From: Pseudomonas lalkuanensis
GTDB lineage: Bacteria > Pseudomonadota > Gammaproteobacteria > Pseudomonadales > Pseudomonadaceae
Assembly (NCBI RefSeq): GCF_008807375.1
Contig: NZ_CP043311.1
Span: forward strand, 5,932,001 to 5,996,000
Direction: 5' to 3'
DNA: 64,000 nt
Made by a program: the position numbers and the translations under genes. Below are positions 53,360 to 62,312 of the stretch, in pieces. The notes below the pieces were generated by a model. The model was not told the origin of the DNA, did no database searches, and saw only the letters and a list, made by a program, of their open reading frames with translations. Within the stretch, counting starts at the first letter, position 1, and each line of letters starts with the position of its first letter.

Positions 53360-53415
53360 CCATTAGGATCGTCTTATAGTCAGCCACCCCTGCCCATCCG
53401 CGAGGCCATCCACCG

Positions 53416-54378
53416 ATGCGCAAGACCTTGCTGCGCATGACCCTGCGCCAGCTCCAGGTGTTCCGAGCCGTGTTCGAAAGCCGCTCCTACAGCCGGGCGG
53501 CCGAAGAGATGGCACTGACCCAGCCGGCCGTCAGCCTGCAGATCCGCCAGCTCGAGGAACTGGTGGGCCAGCCGCTGTTCGAGTACGTCGGCAAGAAGCT
53601 CTACGTGACCGACGCGGCCGAGGCGCTGATGCGCGCCAGCAACGACATCTTCCAGCGCCTGGAAAGCCTCGACATGCAGCTCTCCGATCTGCAGGGCTCG
53701 TTGCAGGGCCAGCTCAACCTGGCGGTGGAGTCCAGCGCCAAGTACTTCGTTCCGCACCTGTTCGCCGCCTTCCGCGAACAGCACCCGGACGTCAGCCTGC
53801 ACCTGGTGGTGACCAACCGCGCCCAGGTCATCAAGCGCCTTTCGGACAACCGCGACGACCTGGTGATCATGTCCCTGGTGCCCCAGGACATGGCCCTGGA
53901 GTTCCTGCCCTTCCTGAACAACCCGATCGTGGCCGTGGCGCCACCGGGCCACCCGCTGTGCAATGCCGCCAAGCTGACCCTGAAGGACCTGGAGCCCTAC
54001 ACGCTGCTGGTCCGCGAGGCCGGTTCGGGCACCCGCAAGGCCTGCGAGGAATACTTCCAGCAGAAGCGCGCGCACTTCGCCCAGACCATGGAAGTGGCCT
54101 CGCTGGATGCGCAGAAGGAGTGCGTGGTGGCGGACCTTGGGATCGCCCTGATCCCGCGGCACGCGGTGAGCCTGGAACTGGCGACGGGATTGCTGCGGGA
54201 GCTGCCGGTGGAGGAGCTGCCGCTTTACCGGAGCTGGTGCGCGGTACACGCCAAGGGCAAGCGGCTGTCGCCGGTCGCCCAGGCGTTTTTAGCCTTCATC
54301 CGCGAAGAACGCGCCCAGATCAGCGCGCTTTCGCACCGTTTTTCCGGTGCGCTGCCTTTGACGACAACAGGTAGTTGA
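53416..54378 (+). CDS. pycR: LysR-type regulator PycR
   Basis: The product is 320 aa. The helix-turn-helix lies at about residues 8-66 (SYSRAAEEMALTQPAVSLQI), with an effector domain after (GQLNLAVESSAKYFVPHLFA). It is divergent from pycA with a palindrome between. P. aeruginosa has a LysR regulator called PycR at this location, from memory, so the name is by position and family. Its 3' end overlaps a small minus-strand gene by 59 nt. Confidence 0.92.
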   Translation: MRKTLLRMTLRQLQVFRAVFESRSYSRAAEEMALTQPAVSLQIRQLEELVGQPLFEYVGKKLYVTDAAEALMRASNDIFQRLESLDMQLSDLQGSLQGQLNLAVESSAKYFVPHLFAAFREQHPDVSLHLVVTNRAQVIKRLSDNRDDLVIMSLVPQDMALEFLPFLNNPIVAVAPPGHPLCNAAKLTLKDLEPYTLLVREAGSGTRKACEEYFQQKRAHFAQTMEVASLDAQKECVVADLGIALIPRHAVSLELATGLLRELPVEELPLYRSWCAVHAKGKRLSPVAQAFLAFIREERAQISALSHRFSGALPLTTTGS

Positions 54379-54541
54379 CGGCGATCAATTCGGGGTAGGG
54401 ATAGTCCGAGCACTCCACCTGCAGGCGGCGTAGCTCGGCTCGGTCTTCGATGGCGCGGCGGAACTGCATACGCCGCTGGTCCTCCAGTTTGCGCCGGGTC
54501 TTGCTGTCCAGATGTGCGGATTCATCGTGAAAGCGGTGCAT
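54320..54541 (-). CDS. Small conserved-looking protein of unknown function
   Basis: The product is 73 aa from the ATG giving MHRFHDESAHLDSKTRRKLE, with GGGAGAG upstream. It is very charged and predicted mostly helical (KLEDQRRMQFRRAIEDRAEL), followed by LRRLQVECSDYPYPELIAVN and a basic end. I recall similar hypothetical proteins at this place in pseudomonads. It overlaps the end of pycR by 59 nt on the opposite strand. Confidence 0.7.
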   Translation of the reverse strand: MHRFHDESAHLDSKTRRKLEDQRRMQFRRAIEDRAELRRLQVECSDYPYPELIAVNYLLSSKAAHRKNGAKAR

Positions 54542-54719
54542 GGCGTCTCTCCCAGGGTGGGTTCGGAAGCAGGCTGACAGGCGCAGGATCACTCGCGCCT
54601 GTGACGCTTTTGCGAAGGCTCGGTGAATCTGTGGTGAAGCGGGAGTTTCACGCTGCTGGACAGACTGCCGGCACCAGACTTTGCTCAGCAGTAGACGGGT
54701 AACGCCGCTGGAGGACGCC

Positions 54720-55094
54720 ATGAGCAATGCCGTCGAGTTCTTCCAACGCTTTCCGATCCAACGGGTGCGCGCGAGCATCATCGATGACGTTTTGGCCAGC
54801 GAACGGCAGAAGCTGGTGCTGCTCTACCTCTGGCAGGACGACTGCCCCCTCTGCGACGTGGCCAAGCACGACCTGCTGCGCACCCAGGAACGTTGCCAGT
54901 GGCCACAGGTGCGCTGGCTGCACGATGAAGTGGACGAAGACCCGGCGCTGGCGCTGCGCTACGGCCTGCACGGCGTGCCCACCTTCGTCGCCCTCTACCA
55001 CGGCCGGCCGCTGGGACGGATCACCAGTTGGCCGGGCAGCGGGCCCTTCATCGATGCGATAGAGAGGTTGCTCGTGCGTCAGGGCCTGGCCTGA
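54720..55094 (+). CDS. Thioredoxin-like protein with CPLC motif
   Basis: The product is 124 aa. The redox motif is C42-P-L-C45 in LYLWQDDCPLCDVAKHD, and the cis-Pro loop GVPTFVALYHG is present, so it has a thioredoxin fold. It lacks a signal peptide, which suggests a cytoplasmic role. CPLC is not the WCGPC of thioredoxin itself, and Asp-Asp replaces the usual Trp before it. TGGAGGA is a good ribosome site. The partner is unknown. It is convergent with the RpiR gene. Confidence 0.88.
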   Translation: MSNAVEFFQRFPIQRVRASIIDDVLASERQKLVLLYLWQDDCPLCDVAKHDLLRTQERCQWPQVRWLHDEVDEDPALALRYGLHGVPTFVALYHGRPLGRITSWPGSGPFIDAIERLLVRQGLA

Positions 55095-55124
55095 CGGCTC
55101 GACCCCGAACAGGTTCTGCGCAGA

Positions 55125-56039
55125 TCAGTCCTCGGCGCTCTTCACCGACTTCGGCGACAGGCGCAGGCTGCGCAGGCTTCGCTTCACGCTCTTGAGGTGG
55201 TTCACCAGGCTCGGGCCACGGGCCATGGCGACGCCCATGGCGAGCACGTCGATCACCACCAGGTGGGCGATGCGCGAGGTGAGCGGGGTGTAGATCTCGG
55301 TGTCTTCCTGCACGTCGATGGCAAGGTTCACCGTGGCGAGATCCGCCAGCGGGGTCTGGCTCGGGCACAGGGTGATCAGGGTGGCGCCGGCTTCACGCAC
55401 CAGGTTGGCGGTGATCAGCAGGTCCTTGGAGCGGCCCGACTGGGAAATGCAGATGGCCACGTCCGAAGGCTTCAGGGTGACCGCCGACATCGCCTGCATG
55501 TGCGGGTCGGAATAGGCCGCCGCAGTGAGCAGCAGGCGGAAGAACTTGTGCTGCGCGTCGGCCGCCACGGCACCGGAAGCGCCGAATCCGTAGAACTCCA
55601 CGCGCTGGGCCTGGGCACAGGCGCCGATGGCGCGCTGCAGGGCTTCCGGGTCGAGTTTCTCGCGGACTTCCATCAGGGTGTGCAGGGTGGTGTCGAAGAT
55701 CTTCAGGCTGAAGTCCGCCACTGAGTCGTCTTCGTGAATCGCGAACTGGCCAAAGCTCGCACCGGCGGCCAGGCTCTGCGCCAGCTTCAGCTTGAGGTCC
55801 TGGAAGCCGCCGCAGCCGATGGCGCGGCAGAAGCGCACGATGGTCGGCTCGCTGACCCCGACGCCCTGGGCCAGATCGGCCATGGAGCTGTGCATGACCG
55901 CTGCGGGATCGAGCAGGACATGGTCGGCGACTTTCAGTTCCGACTTGCGTAGCAGATGACGCGACTGGGCGATATGTTGCAGCAGGTTCACAGGGCGGGC
56001 TCTGTCTGGAATGGGGTTCTTGCCGGATTCTTCCGTCAT
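55125..56039 (-). CDS. RpiR-family regulator (HTH plus SIS domain)
   Basis: The product is 304 aa from this ATG (GAGAG upstream); a GTG at 55991 would give 288 aa beginning at MNLLQHIAQ and is a real alternative. The N-terminal HTH (SSMADLAQGVGVSEPTIVRF) is followed by a SIS sugar-phosphate domain (VEFYGFGASGAVAADAQHKF, SQSGRSKDLLITANLVREAG). It is divergent from zwf with a perfect 15-bp palindrome between them. In pseudomonads the canonical HexR is a different protein next to another zwf, so I leave the symbol empty. Confidence 0.93.
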   Translation of the reverse strand: MTEESGKNPIPDRARPVNLLQHIAQSRHLLRKSELKVADHVLLDPAAVMHSSMADLAQGVGVSEPTIVRFCRAIGCGGFQDLKLKLAQSLAAGASFGQFAIHEDDSVADFSLKIFDTTLHTLMEVREKLDPEALQRAIGACAQAQRVEFYGFGASGAVAADAQHKFFRLLLTAAAYSDPHMQAMSAVTLKPSDVAICISQSGRSKDLLITANLVREAGATLITLCPSQTPLADLATVNLAIDVQEDTEIYTPLTSRIAHLVVIDVLAMGVAMARGPSLVNHLKSVKRSLRSLRLSPKSVKSAED

Positions 56040-56079
56040 GCTACGGCTCTCGACTCGGTTATGATCGGCTGAACCAGGC

Positions 56080-56105
56080 TGTAGTGATCTTGTAGTTATA
56101 CTACA
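56080..56105. promoter_or_regulatory. RpiR/HexR-type operator between the regulator and zwf
   Basis: TGTAGTTATACTACA (56091-56105) is a perfect inverted repeat that fits the HexR-type motif TGTARTNNNAYTACA as I recall it. A further half-site, TGTAGT, lies 11 bp upstream at 56080-56085. It is placed between the divergent regulator and zwf starts, as expected for repression sensitive to a sugar phosphate such as KDPG or glucose 6-phosphate. Confidence 0.85.
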
Positions 56106-56169
56106 TGAATCGCTTCTGCGCCCAGTTGAACCACCTTTTCTCCGTGTGCAAGGAAGGGAGAGCGCATCC

Positions 56170-57612
56170 TTGACCAGCTCCTGTGACATGCTCGTCTTCG
56201 GCGGTACCGGCGATCTCGCCCTGCACAAGCTGCTTCCGGCCCTCTATCACCTGCATCGCGAAGGACGCCTGCATCCGCAGATGCGCATCCTCGCGCTGGC
56301 CCGCAATACCCTCGACCGCGATGGCTTCCGCGCCCTGGCCGAGCGCCGCTGCCGGGCCCAGGTGGCCCGCGCCGACTTCACCACCGAAGCCTGGCGCGGC
56401 TTTTCCGAACGCCTGGACTACTTCGCCATGGACGTGTCCCAGAGCGCCGACTTCGGCCGCCTGGCCCGCTACCTGGGGCCCGATCCCGGTTGCGGGCGGG
56501 TGTACTACCTGGCCACCGCGCCCGACCTGTTCAAGGACATCGCCGCGCACCTGTCCATCGCCCGCATGGCCACGCCGCAGTCGCGCATCGTGCTGGAGAA
56601 ACCCATCGGCCATTCGCTGGATTCGGCCCGTGCGATCAACGCCGCCATCGGCAAGGTGTTCGACGAATCCCAGGTGTTCCGCATCGACCACTACCTGGGC
56701 AAGGAAACCGTGCAGAACCTGATGGCCCTGCGCTTCGCCAACGGCCTTTTCGAGCCGATCTGGCGCGCCGGGCATGTCGACCACGTCCAGATCAGCGTCT
56801 GCGAAACCCTCGGCGTGGAAAACCGCGGCGCCTACTACGACCGCTCCGGCGCCATGCGCGACATGGTGCAGAACCACTTGCTGCAACTGCTCTGCCTGGT
56901 GGCCATGGAAGCGCCGGTGCGCTTCGACGCCGAGGCGGTGCGCAACGAGAAGGTGAAGATCCTGGAGGCGCTGAAACCCGTCTCCGGCCAGGATGTGCGC
57001 GACAAGACGGTGCGCGGGCAGTACAGCGCCGGCAAGATCGGCGGCCAGGAAGTACCCGCCTACTACTTCGAGAAGAATGTCGACAACGACAGCGACACCG
57101 AAACCTTCGTCGCCGTACAGGCGGAGATCGACAACTGGCGCTGGGCCGGCGTGCCCTTCTACCTGCGCACCGGCAAGCGCCTGGCGCGTAAATACTCGGA
57201 AATCGTCATCCAGTTCAAACCGGTGCCCCACCGCCTGTTCGTCGACGGCGAGGCCAACCGCCTGCTGATCCGCCTGCAACCGGAAGAGCGCATCAGCCTG
57301 CAACTGATGGCCAAGAGTCCCGGCAAGGGCATGAACCTGGAGCCTGTCGAACTGGACCTGAACCTGGCCAAGGCCTTCAGCCACCAGCGCCGCTGGGATG
57401 CCTACGAGCGTCTGCTGCTGGACGTGATCGAGGGCGATTCGACGCTCTTCATGCGCCGCGATGAAGTGGAAGCCGCGTGGCGCTGGGTCGACCCCATCCT
57501 CGCAGGCTGGCACGAGTACTACCAGAGCCCGCGCCCCTACCCCGCCGGCTCCACCGGCCCGGAACAGGCCCACAGCCTGCTGGAGCTGCACGGCCGCCAG
57601 TGGCACGACTGA
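56170..57612 (+). CDS. zwf: Glucose-6-phosphate 1-dehydrogenase
   Basis: The enzyme oxidizes glucose 6-phosphate to 6-phosphogluconolactone, making NADPH and feeding the Entner-Doudoroff pathway. The product is 480 aa from a TTG start about 9 nt after AAGGAAGGGAG; a GTG at 56146 and an ATG at 56188 are alternatives. The coenzyme motif FGGTGDLALHKLLPAL, the substrate site RIDHYLGKETVQNLMALRF and RTGKRLARKYSEIVIQFK are present. Pseudomonads usually have a second zwf near edd/hexR; this is the one beside an RpiR regulator. Confidence 0.96.
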   Translation: MTSSCDMLVFGGTGDLALHKLLPALYHLHREGRLHPQMRILALARNTLDRDGFRALAERRCRAQVARADFTTEAWRGFSERLDYFAMDVSQSADFGRLARYLGPDPGCGRVYYLATAPDLFKDIAAHLSIARMATPQSRIVLEKPIGHSLDSARAINAAIGKVFDESQVFRIDHYLGKETVQNLMALRFANGLFEPIWRAGHVDHVQISVCETLGVENRGAYYDRSGAMRDMVQNHLLQLLCLVAMEAPVRFDAEAVRNEKVKILEALKPVSGQDVRDKTVRGQYSAGKIGGQEVPAYYFEKNVDNDSDTETFVAVQAEIDNWRWAGVPFYLRTGKRLARKYSEIVIQFKPVPHRLFVDGEANRLLIRLQPEERISLQLMAKSPGKGMNLEPVELDLNLAKAFSHQRRWDAYERLLLDVIEGDSTLFMRRDEVEAAWRWVDPILAGWHEYYQSPRPYPAGSTGPEQAHSLLELHGRQWHD

Positions 57613-57642
57613 GAATCACACTGCAGGCTGCACGGACTGCTC

Positions 57643-57748
57643 GTTGTGGGAGCGAATTCATTCGCGAAGGACAGCGAAGCTGTCCGTTCTTTCAGCCCCG
57701 CAGGACGGTCCTCCGGCCCGTATCGCGAATGATTTCGCTCCTACAGGG
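57643..57748. repeat. REP cluster between zwf and trhP
   Basis: GTGGGAGCGAATTCATTCGC with GAAGG at the left, GGACAGCGAAGCTGTCC in the middle (perfect hairpin), and TATCGCGAATGATTTCGCTC with CTACAGG at the right. The outer copies face each other. Confidence 0.85.
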
Positions 57749-57845
57749 ATAAAGTCCCAGCAACCCCATTGCTCCAGAGCAATATTCCTCCCCGCCGACC
57801 TCCCTAGAATCGCGCGCCCGTCCTCCAGACTCCGCGAGCCGCGCC

Positions 57846-59171
57846 ATGCACAGCCCCGAACTGCTCTCCCCTGCCGGCACCCTCAAGGCCATGCGCTACG
57901 CCTTCGCCTACGGCGCCGATGCCGTCTACGCCGGCCAGCCGCGTTACAGCCTGCGGGTACGCAACAACGAATTCGACCACGCCAACCTGGCCCTCGGCAT
58001 CCAGGAGGCCCACGCCGCCGGCAAGCGCTTCTACGTGGTGGTGAACATCGCCCCGCACAACGCCAAGCTGCGGACCTTCCTCAAGGACCTGGAGCCGGTG
58101 ATCGCCATGGGGCCTGACGCGCTGATCATGTCCGATCCCGGCCTGATCATGCTGGTTCGCGAGCATTTCCCGCAGATGCCCATCCACCTCTCGGTGCAGG
58201 CCAATGCGGTGAACTGGGCCAGCGTGAAGTTCTGGCAGCAGCAGGGGCTTAGCCGGGTGATCCTGTCCCGCGAGCTGTCCCTGGAGGAAATCGGCGAAAT
58301 ACGCCAGCAGGTGCCGGGCATGGAACTGGAGGTCTTCGTCCACGGCGCCCTGTGCATGGCCTATTCCGGCCGCTGCCTGCTTTCCGGCTACCTCAACCAC
58401 CGCGACCCGAACCAGGGCACCTGCACCAACGCCTGCCGCTGGCAATACGGCACCCGGCCGGCCCGCGAGGACGAACTGGGGCAGGTGGTACCCACCCTCG
58501 GTTGCGGCCAGCCGAGCGACCAGGTGGTCCTGCTGGAGGAAGCCAACCGTCCCGGTGAGCTGATGTCCGCCTGGGAGGACGAGCACGGCACCTACATCAT
58601 GAACTCCAAGGACCTTCGCGCCGTGCACCACGTGGAGCGCTTGCTGCAGATGGGCGTGCATTCGCTGAAGATCGAGGGCCGCACCAAGTCGCATTTCTAT
58701 GTAGCGCGTACCGCCCAGGCTTATCGCAAGGCCATCGACGACGCCCGCGCCGGCCGTCCCTTCGACCGCACCCTGATGGACGATCTCGAATCACTGGCCA
58801 ACCGCGGCTACACCGAAGGCTTCCTGCGCCGCCACGTGCACGACGAGTACCAGAACTATGAGCACGGCTACTCGCTGTCGGAGCGCCAGCAGTTCGTCGG
58901 CGAGCTGAGCGGGGTGGTTCGCCAAGGGTTGGCGGAGGTGCGGGTGAAGAATCACTTCGCCGTCGGCGACCGCCTGCAGCTGATGACCCCGCGGGGCAAC
59001 CTCGACTTCCGCCTGGAAGCCCTGGAAAACCGCTACGGCGAGCGCAAGGCAGTGGCGCCGGGCGACGGCCACATCCTGTACCTGCCGCTGCCCGCTGGCG
59101 TGGACCTGGAGAACGCCCTGCTCCTGCGCTGGTTCAGCAGCGGCAATAGCCGCACCGCGGCCAGCGCCTGA
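57846..59171 (+). CDS. trhP: U32-family tRNA hydroxylase TrhP (YegQ)
   Basis: TrhP hydroxylates U34 of some tRNAs, using prephenate as I recall, an early step toward cmo5U/mo5U. The product is 441 aa. The N-terminus PELLSPAGTLKAMRYAFAYG, then GADAVYAG, is typical of U32 proteins, followed by the U32 signature ELEVFVHGALCMAYSGRCLL. The Cys set in that signature and in GTCTNACRWQYG is that of the iron-sulfur members. It fits YegQ in length (453 aa in E. coli). It was long annotated as peptidase U32. It stands alone between REPs and the GGDEF-EAL gene. Confidence 0.9.
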   Translation: MHSPELLSPAGTLKAMRYAFAYGADAVYAGQPRYSLRVRNNEFDHANLALGIQEAHAAGKRFYVVVNIAPHNAKLRTFLKDLEPVIAMGPDALIMSDPGLIMLVREHFPQMPIHLSVQANAVNWASVKFWQQQGLSRVILSRELSLEEIGEIRQQVPGMELEVFVHGALCMAYSGRCLLSGYLNHRDPNQGTCTNACRWQYGTRPAREDELGQVVPTLGCGQPSDQVVLLEEANRPGELMSAWEDEHGTYIMNSKDLRAVHHVERLLQMGVHSLKIEGRTKSHFYVARTAQAYRKAIDDARAGRPFDRTLMDDLESLANRGYTEGFLRRHVHDEYQNYEHGYSLSERQQFVGELSGVVRQGLAEVRVKNHFAVGDRLQLMTPRGNLDFRLEALENRYGERKAVAPGDGHILYLPLPAGVDLENALLLRWFSSGNSRTAASA

Positions 59172-59224
59172 GCCTTCCGCAGGATGGGTCGGGCGAAGCG
59201 ATACCCATCGCCCCGCCCGACTGA

Positions 59225-62110
59225 TCAGCGCCAGAGCGCCGTGGCCTGCTCCTTGAGCAGGCACACGAACTGGGGCGCCTCCACCGGCGGACTGATCAGG
59301 TAACCCTGGATCTCGTCGCAGCGCTGGCTACGCAAGAAGCTGAGCTGCTCCTGGTTTTCCACACCCTCCGCCACCACTTTCAGCTCCAGGCTGTGGGCCA
59401 TGGCGATGATCGCGCGGGTAATGGCTGCGTCCTCGCTGCCTGCGGAGAGGTCGCGGATGAAGGTCTGGTCGATCTTCACGCAGTCCACCGGGAAGCGCTT
59501 GAGGTAGCTCAGGGACGAGTAGCCGGTGCCGAAGTCGTCGATGGCCAGCTTCACGCCGATCTGGCGCAGCTGGTGGAAGGTGGCGATGACGTTCTCGACG
59601 TTTTCCAGCAGGTGGCTTTCGGTCAGCTCCAGCTCCAGCAGGCGCGCCTGCAGGCCGGTTTCCTCCAGCACCTGGCGCACCAGGCTGACCAGGTTGCCCT
59701 GGCGCAGCTGGTGCATCGACAGGTTCACCGAGACGCGGATATCCGCCAGGCCCTGGCGCTGCCATTCGCGGGCCTGCTGGCAGGCCTGGCGCAGTACGAA
59801 TTCGCCGATGGGGGCGATCAGCCCGGTTTCCTCGGCCAGGCCGATGAAGTCCCCCGGCGGCACCAGCCCCTGTTGCGGATGGCGCCAGCGCACCAGGGCC
59901 TCCGCCGCATTCAGGCTGTTGTCGGCCAGGCCCAGCTTGGGCTGGTAGAAGACCTCCAGCTGGCCTTCCTCGATGGCCTTGCGCAGCTGGTTCTCCATCT
60001 GCAGACGCTCCAGGGTGCAGGCCTGGAGGTTGTCGGTGAAGAACTGGAAGGTGTTGCCGCCCAGGTGCTTGGCGTGCTGCATGGCCATGTTGGCCTGGCT
60101 GATCAGGGCGGAAATGTCGCGGGCGTTTTCCGGCAGCAGACTGATGCCCAGGGAGCCGCTGATCACCAGCTCGTGGCCACCCACGGTCATCGGCATGCGC
60201 AGCTTGCCAAGCAGGCGGCTGGCCTGACGCGCGAGGTTGGAGACGCTGCCGTAGGAATCGAGGATGACGGCGAACTCATCGCCCGCCAGGCGCGCGATGG
60301 TATCGGCTTCCGGCACGGCCTGGGTCAGGCGGCGGCTGACCTGGCGCAGCAATTGATCCGCCCCTTCATGGCCGAGGCTGTCGTTGAGCACCTTGAAGCG
60401 GTCCAGGTCGATGTGCAGCAGGGCGAGGCTGCGGCCGCTCTGGCGCGCGCGCTGGCTGGCTTCGTGGAGCCGGTCCTTGAACAGGGTACGGTTGGCGAGC
60501 CCCGTGAGGTCGTCGTAGTTGGACAGGTAGCGCAGGCGCTCCTCGGCCTCGCGGCGAGCGGTGAGGTCGGCGAAGAAACCGACGACATGGCTGACATGGC
60601 CCCGCGAGTCGCGCACCACGTTGAGCTGCAGCCATTGCGGGTAGAGCTCGCCATTCTTGCGGGTGTCCATCAGCTCACCCTGCCAGCTGCCGCTCTGTTC
60701 CAGCTCTTCGCGGATCAGGTGGTAGCGGCGGCGGGCTTCGCGGGTACCGATCAGGGTGGCGACGCTACGCCCGATCACTTCTTCCTGGCGATAGCCGGTG
60801 ACCTGGCTGAAAGCCGCGTTGGCCTGGATCACCCGGTAGTCCGGGTCGAGGATGACGATGCCCTCGCTGGCCGCGTCGAATACCGTCGCCGCCAGGCGCT
60901 GCTCCTCGTCCTGGAGCTTGCGCGCGGTGATGTCACGACGGGTGCCGAGCATGCGCAATACCTTGCCGTCCTCGTCCCGCTCCACCACGCGGCCGCGGTC
61001 TTCCACCCAGACCCAGTGGCCATCGGTGTGGCGTACCCGGTAGTCGATGGCATAGCCATCGGTGCGGCCCTTCAGGTGTTCCACCAGGGCCCGGCGCAAC
61101 AGCGGCAGGTCGTCCGGGTGCAGGCGCGGCTTGAGGTCGCTGAGTACGCGGGTTACGTCGTCGGCCTCGATGCCGAAGATGGCTTTCAGCTGCGAGTGGT
61201 GGACTTCGTCCGTTTCCAGGTTCCAGTCCCACAGGCCCAGTTCGCTGGCCTCCAGGGCCAGGGCCAGGCGCGCCTCGCTCTTCACCAGGGCGTGGCTGGC
61301 GTCGGCCAGCTCCAGGGTGCGCTGAGCCACGCGCATCTCCAGCTCGCCGTGGGCACGACGCAGTTCGCGCTCGGCGCGGCGGCGCTGCTCCACTTCGCGG
61401 GCCAGTTCTTCGTTGAGGCCTTCGGCGCGGCCCTTGGCCTGTTCCAGGTGGCTGATCAGTGCCTGGTTCTGGAAGCGCTGCAAAAGGCTGCGCTGCACCA
61501 ACCGGTTGACCTGCCAGGCCACCACCATGAGCGAGGTAGCGAGGATCACCCCGAGTACGCCCCAGCCGCGCAGCAGCGGCGTATCGCCCAGCAGCAGCCA
61601 GGTGATGGAGGGCAGCAGGCAGGGCAAGGCAAAGGTGAGAAAGGCCGAAAGGCTGACGGCATAGGCAACACTGGCGGAGAGGATCGCGGCGGCGATGAGT
61701 CCATAGACCAGTGCCTGGGTCAGGAAGGCGTCCGGCGGCACCAGCGCCACGGCGGCGAACGCCAGGGTGAGGCCGGAAGCACCGGCGCCCAGCAGGAAGG
61801 CCCTGCGCCAGCGCGGGCAAGCCTGCTCCGAGGGCAGCGCCTGCTTGAACGCGGCAACCTGGGTCAGGCGCAGGATGGCCAGCAGCACCAGCCATGCCAG
61901 CCAACCGCCGAGCAGCAGGCTGTTGCCCGGCCCCCAGAGCAGGTAGGCGCAGGCCAGGCCGTTGAGCAGCATGAACAGGGTCGGGACCTGGGACCCCTGG
62001 TAAAGAAGGCGCGTGCGTTCGGCCGCAATGTCGGTCGCGAACTGCTGGCGAATCTCGCGGCTGTCGGCCAGGGACAGCGTCTGGCCGGCAAGCATTGAAT
62101 TAGCGGTCAT
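59225..62110 (-). CDS. Membrane PAS-GGDEF-EAL protein (c-di-GMP turnover)
   Basis: The product is 961 aa. An N-terminal membrane domain of about six helices covers roughly residues 40-205, followed by a coiled coil at about 210-270 ([20 protein letters not shown]). Two PAS/PAC domains (about 280-400 and 405-530) come next. The GGDEF domain at about 535-690 reads AGDEF at the active site ([11 protein letters not shown], about 608-612). The EAL domain at about 715-955 is canonical (AAEALVRW near 736, [30 protein letters not shown]). It may be a phosphodiesterase with a GTP-sensing or active GGDEF. It is divergent from uvrD. Confidence 0.93.
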   Translation of the reverse strand: MTANSMLAGQTLSLADSREIRQQFATDIAAERTRLLYQGSQVPTLFMLLNGLACAYLLWGPGNSLLLGGWLAWLVLLAILRLTQVAAFKQALPSEQACPRWRRAFLLGAGASGLTLAFAAVALVPPDAFLTQALVYGLIAAAILSASVAYAVSLSAFLTFALPCLLPSITWLLLGDTPLLRGWGVLGVILATSLMVVAWQVNRLVQRSLLQRFQNQALISHLEQAKGRAEGLNEELAREVEQRRRAERELRRAHGELEMRVAQRTLELADASHALVKSEARLALALEASELGLWDWNLETDEVHHSQLKAIFGIEADDVTRVLSDLKPRLHPDDLPLLRRALVEHLKGRTDGYAIDYRVRHTDGHWVWVEDRGRVVERDEDGKVLRMLGTRRDITARKLQDEEQRLAATVFDAASEGIVILDPDYRVIQANAAFSQVTGYRQEEVIGRSVATLIGTREARRRYHLIREELEQSGSWQGELMDTRKNGELYPQWLQLNVVRDSRGHVSHVVGFFADLTARREAEERLRYLSNYDDLTGLANRTLFKDRLHEASQRARQSGRSLALLHIDLDRFKVLNDSLGHEGADQLLRQVSRRLTQAVPEADTIARLAGDEFAVILDSYGSVSNLARQASRLLGKLRMPMTVGGHELVISGSLGISLLPENARDISALISQANMAMQHAKHLGGNTFQFFTDNLQACTLERLQMENQLRKAIEEGQLEVFYQPKLGLADNSLNAAEALVRWRHPQQGLVPPGDFIGLAEETGLIAPIGEFVLRQACQQAREWQRQGLADIRVSVNLSMHQLRQGNLVSLVRQVLEETGLQARLLELELTESHLLENVENVIATFHQLRQIGVKLAIDDFGTGYSSLSYLKRFPVDCVKIDQTFIRDLSAGSEDAAITRAIIAMAHSLELKVVAEGVENQEQLSFLRSQRCDEIQGYLISPPVEAPQFVCLLKEQATALWR

Positions 62111-62312
62111 AGGCGCTTGTTTTTGTCTTGGTCTGCCTAAGCGAGCCCGGAGCTTACCCGAGCGGGGAGAAGCTGCAATAGCTTTATGTGCGAGGTTCCG
62201 GACGAGCGTCCCCCAACTTTAGGAGGGTCGCCGGCCCTGGCATCGGCGACCGTCCAGCTGACCATCCGGTCATCGGTTTGCCCTGCCCCGGCCGCCCCCC
62301 TAGAATGCCGCG

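Noticed and set aside
59393..62098. A 900-codon open frame on the plus strand opposite the GGDEF-EAL gene
   Set aside because: Same reason: a mirror of a clear coding region with low-complexity composition and no recognisable motif.
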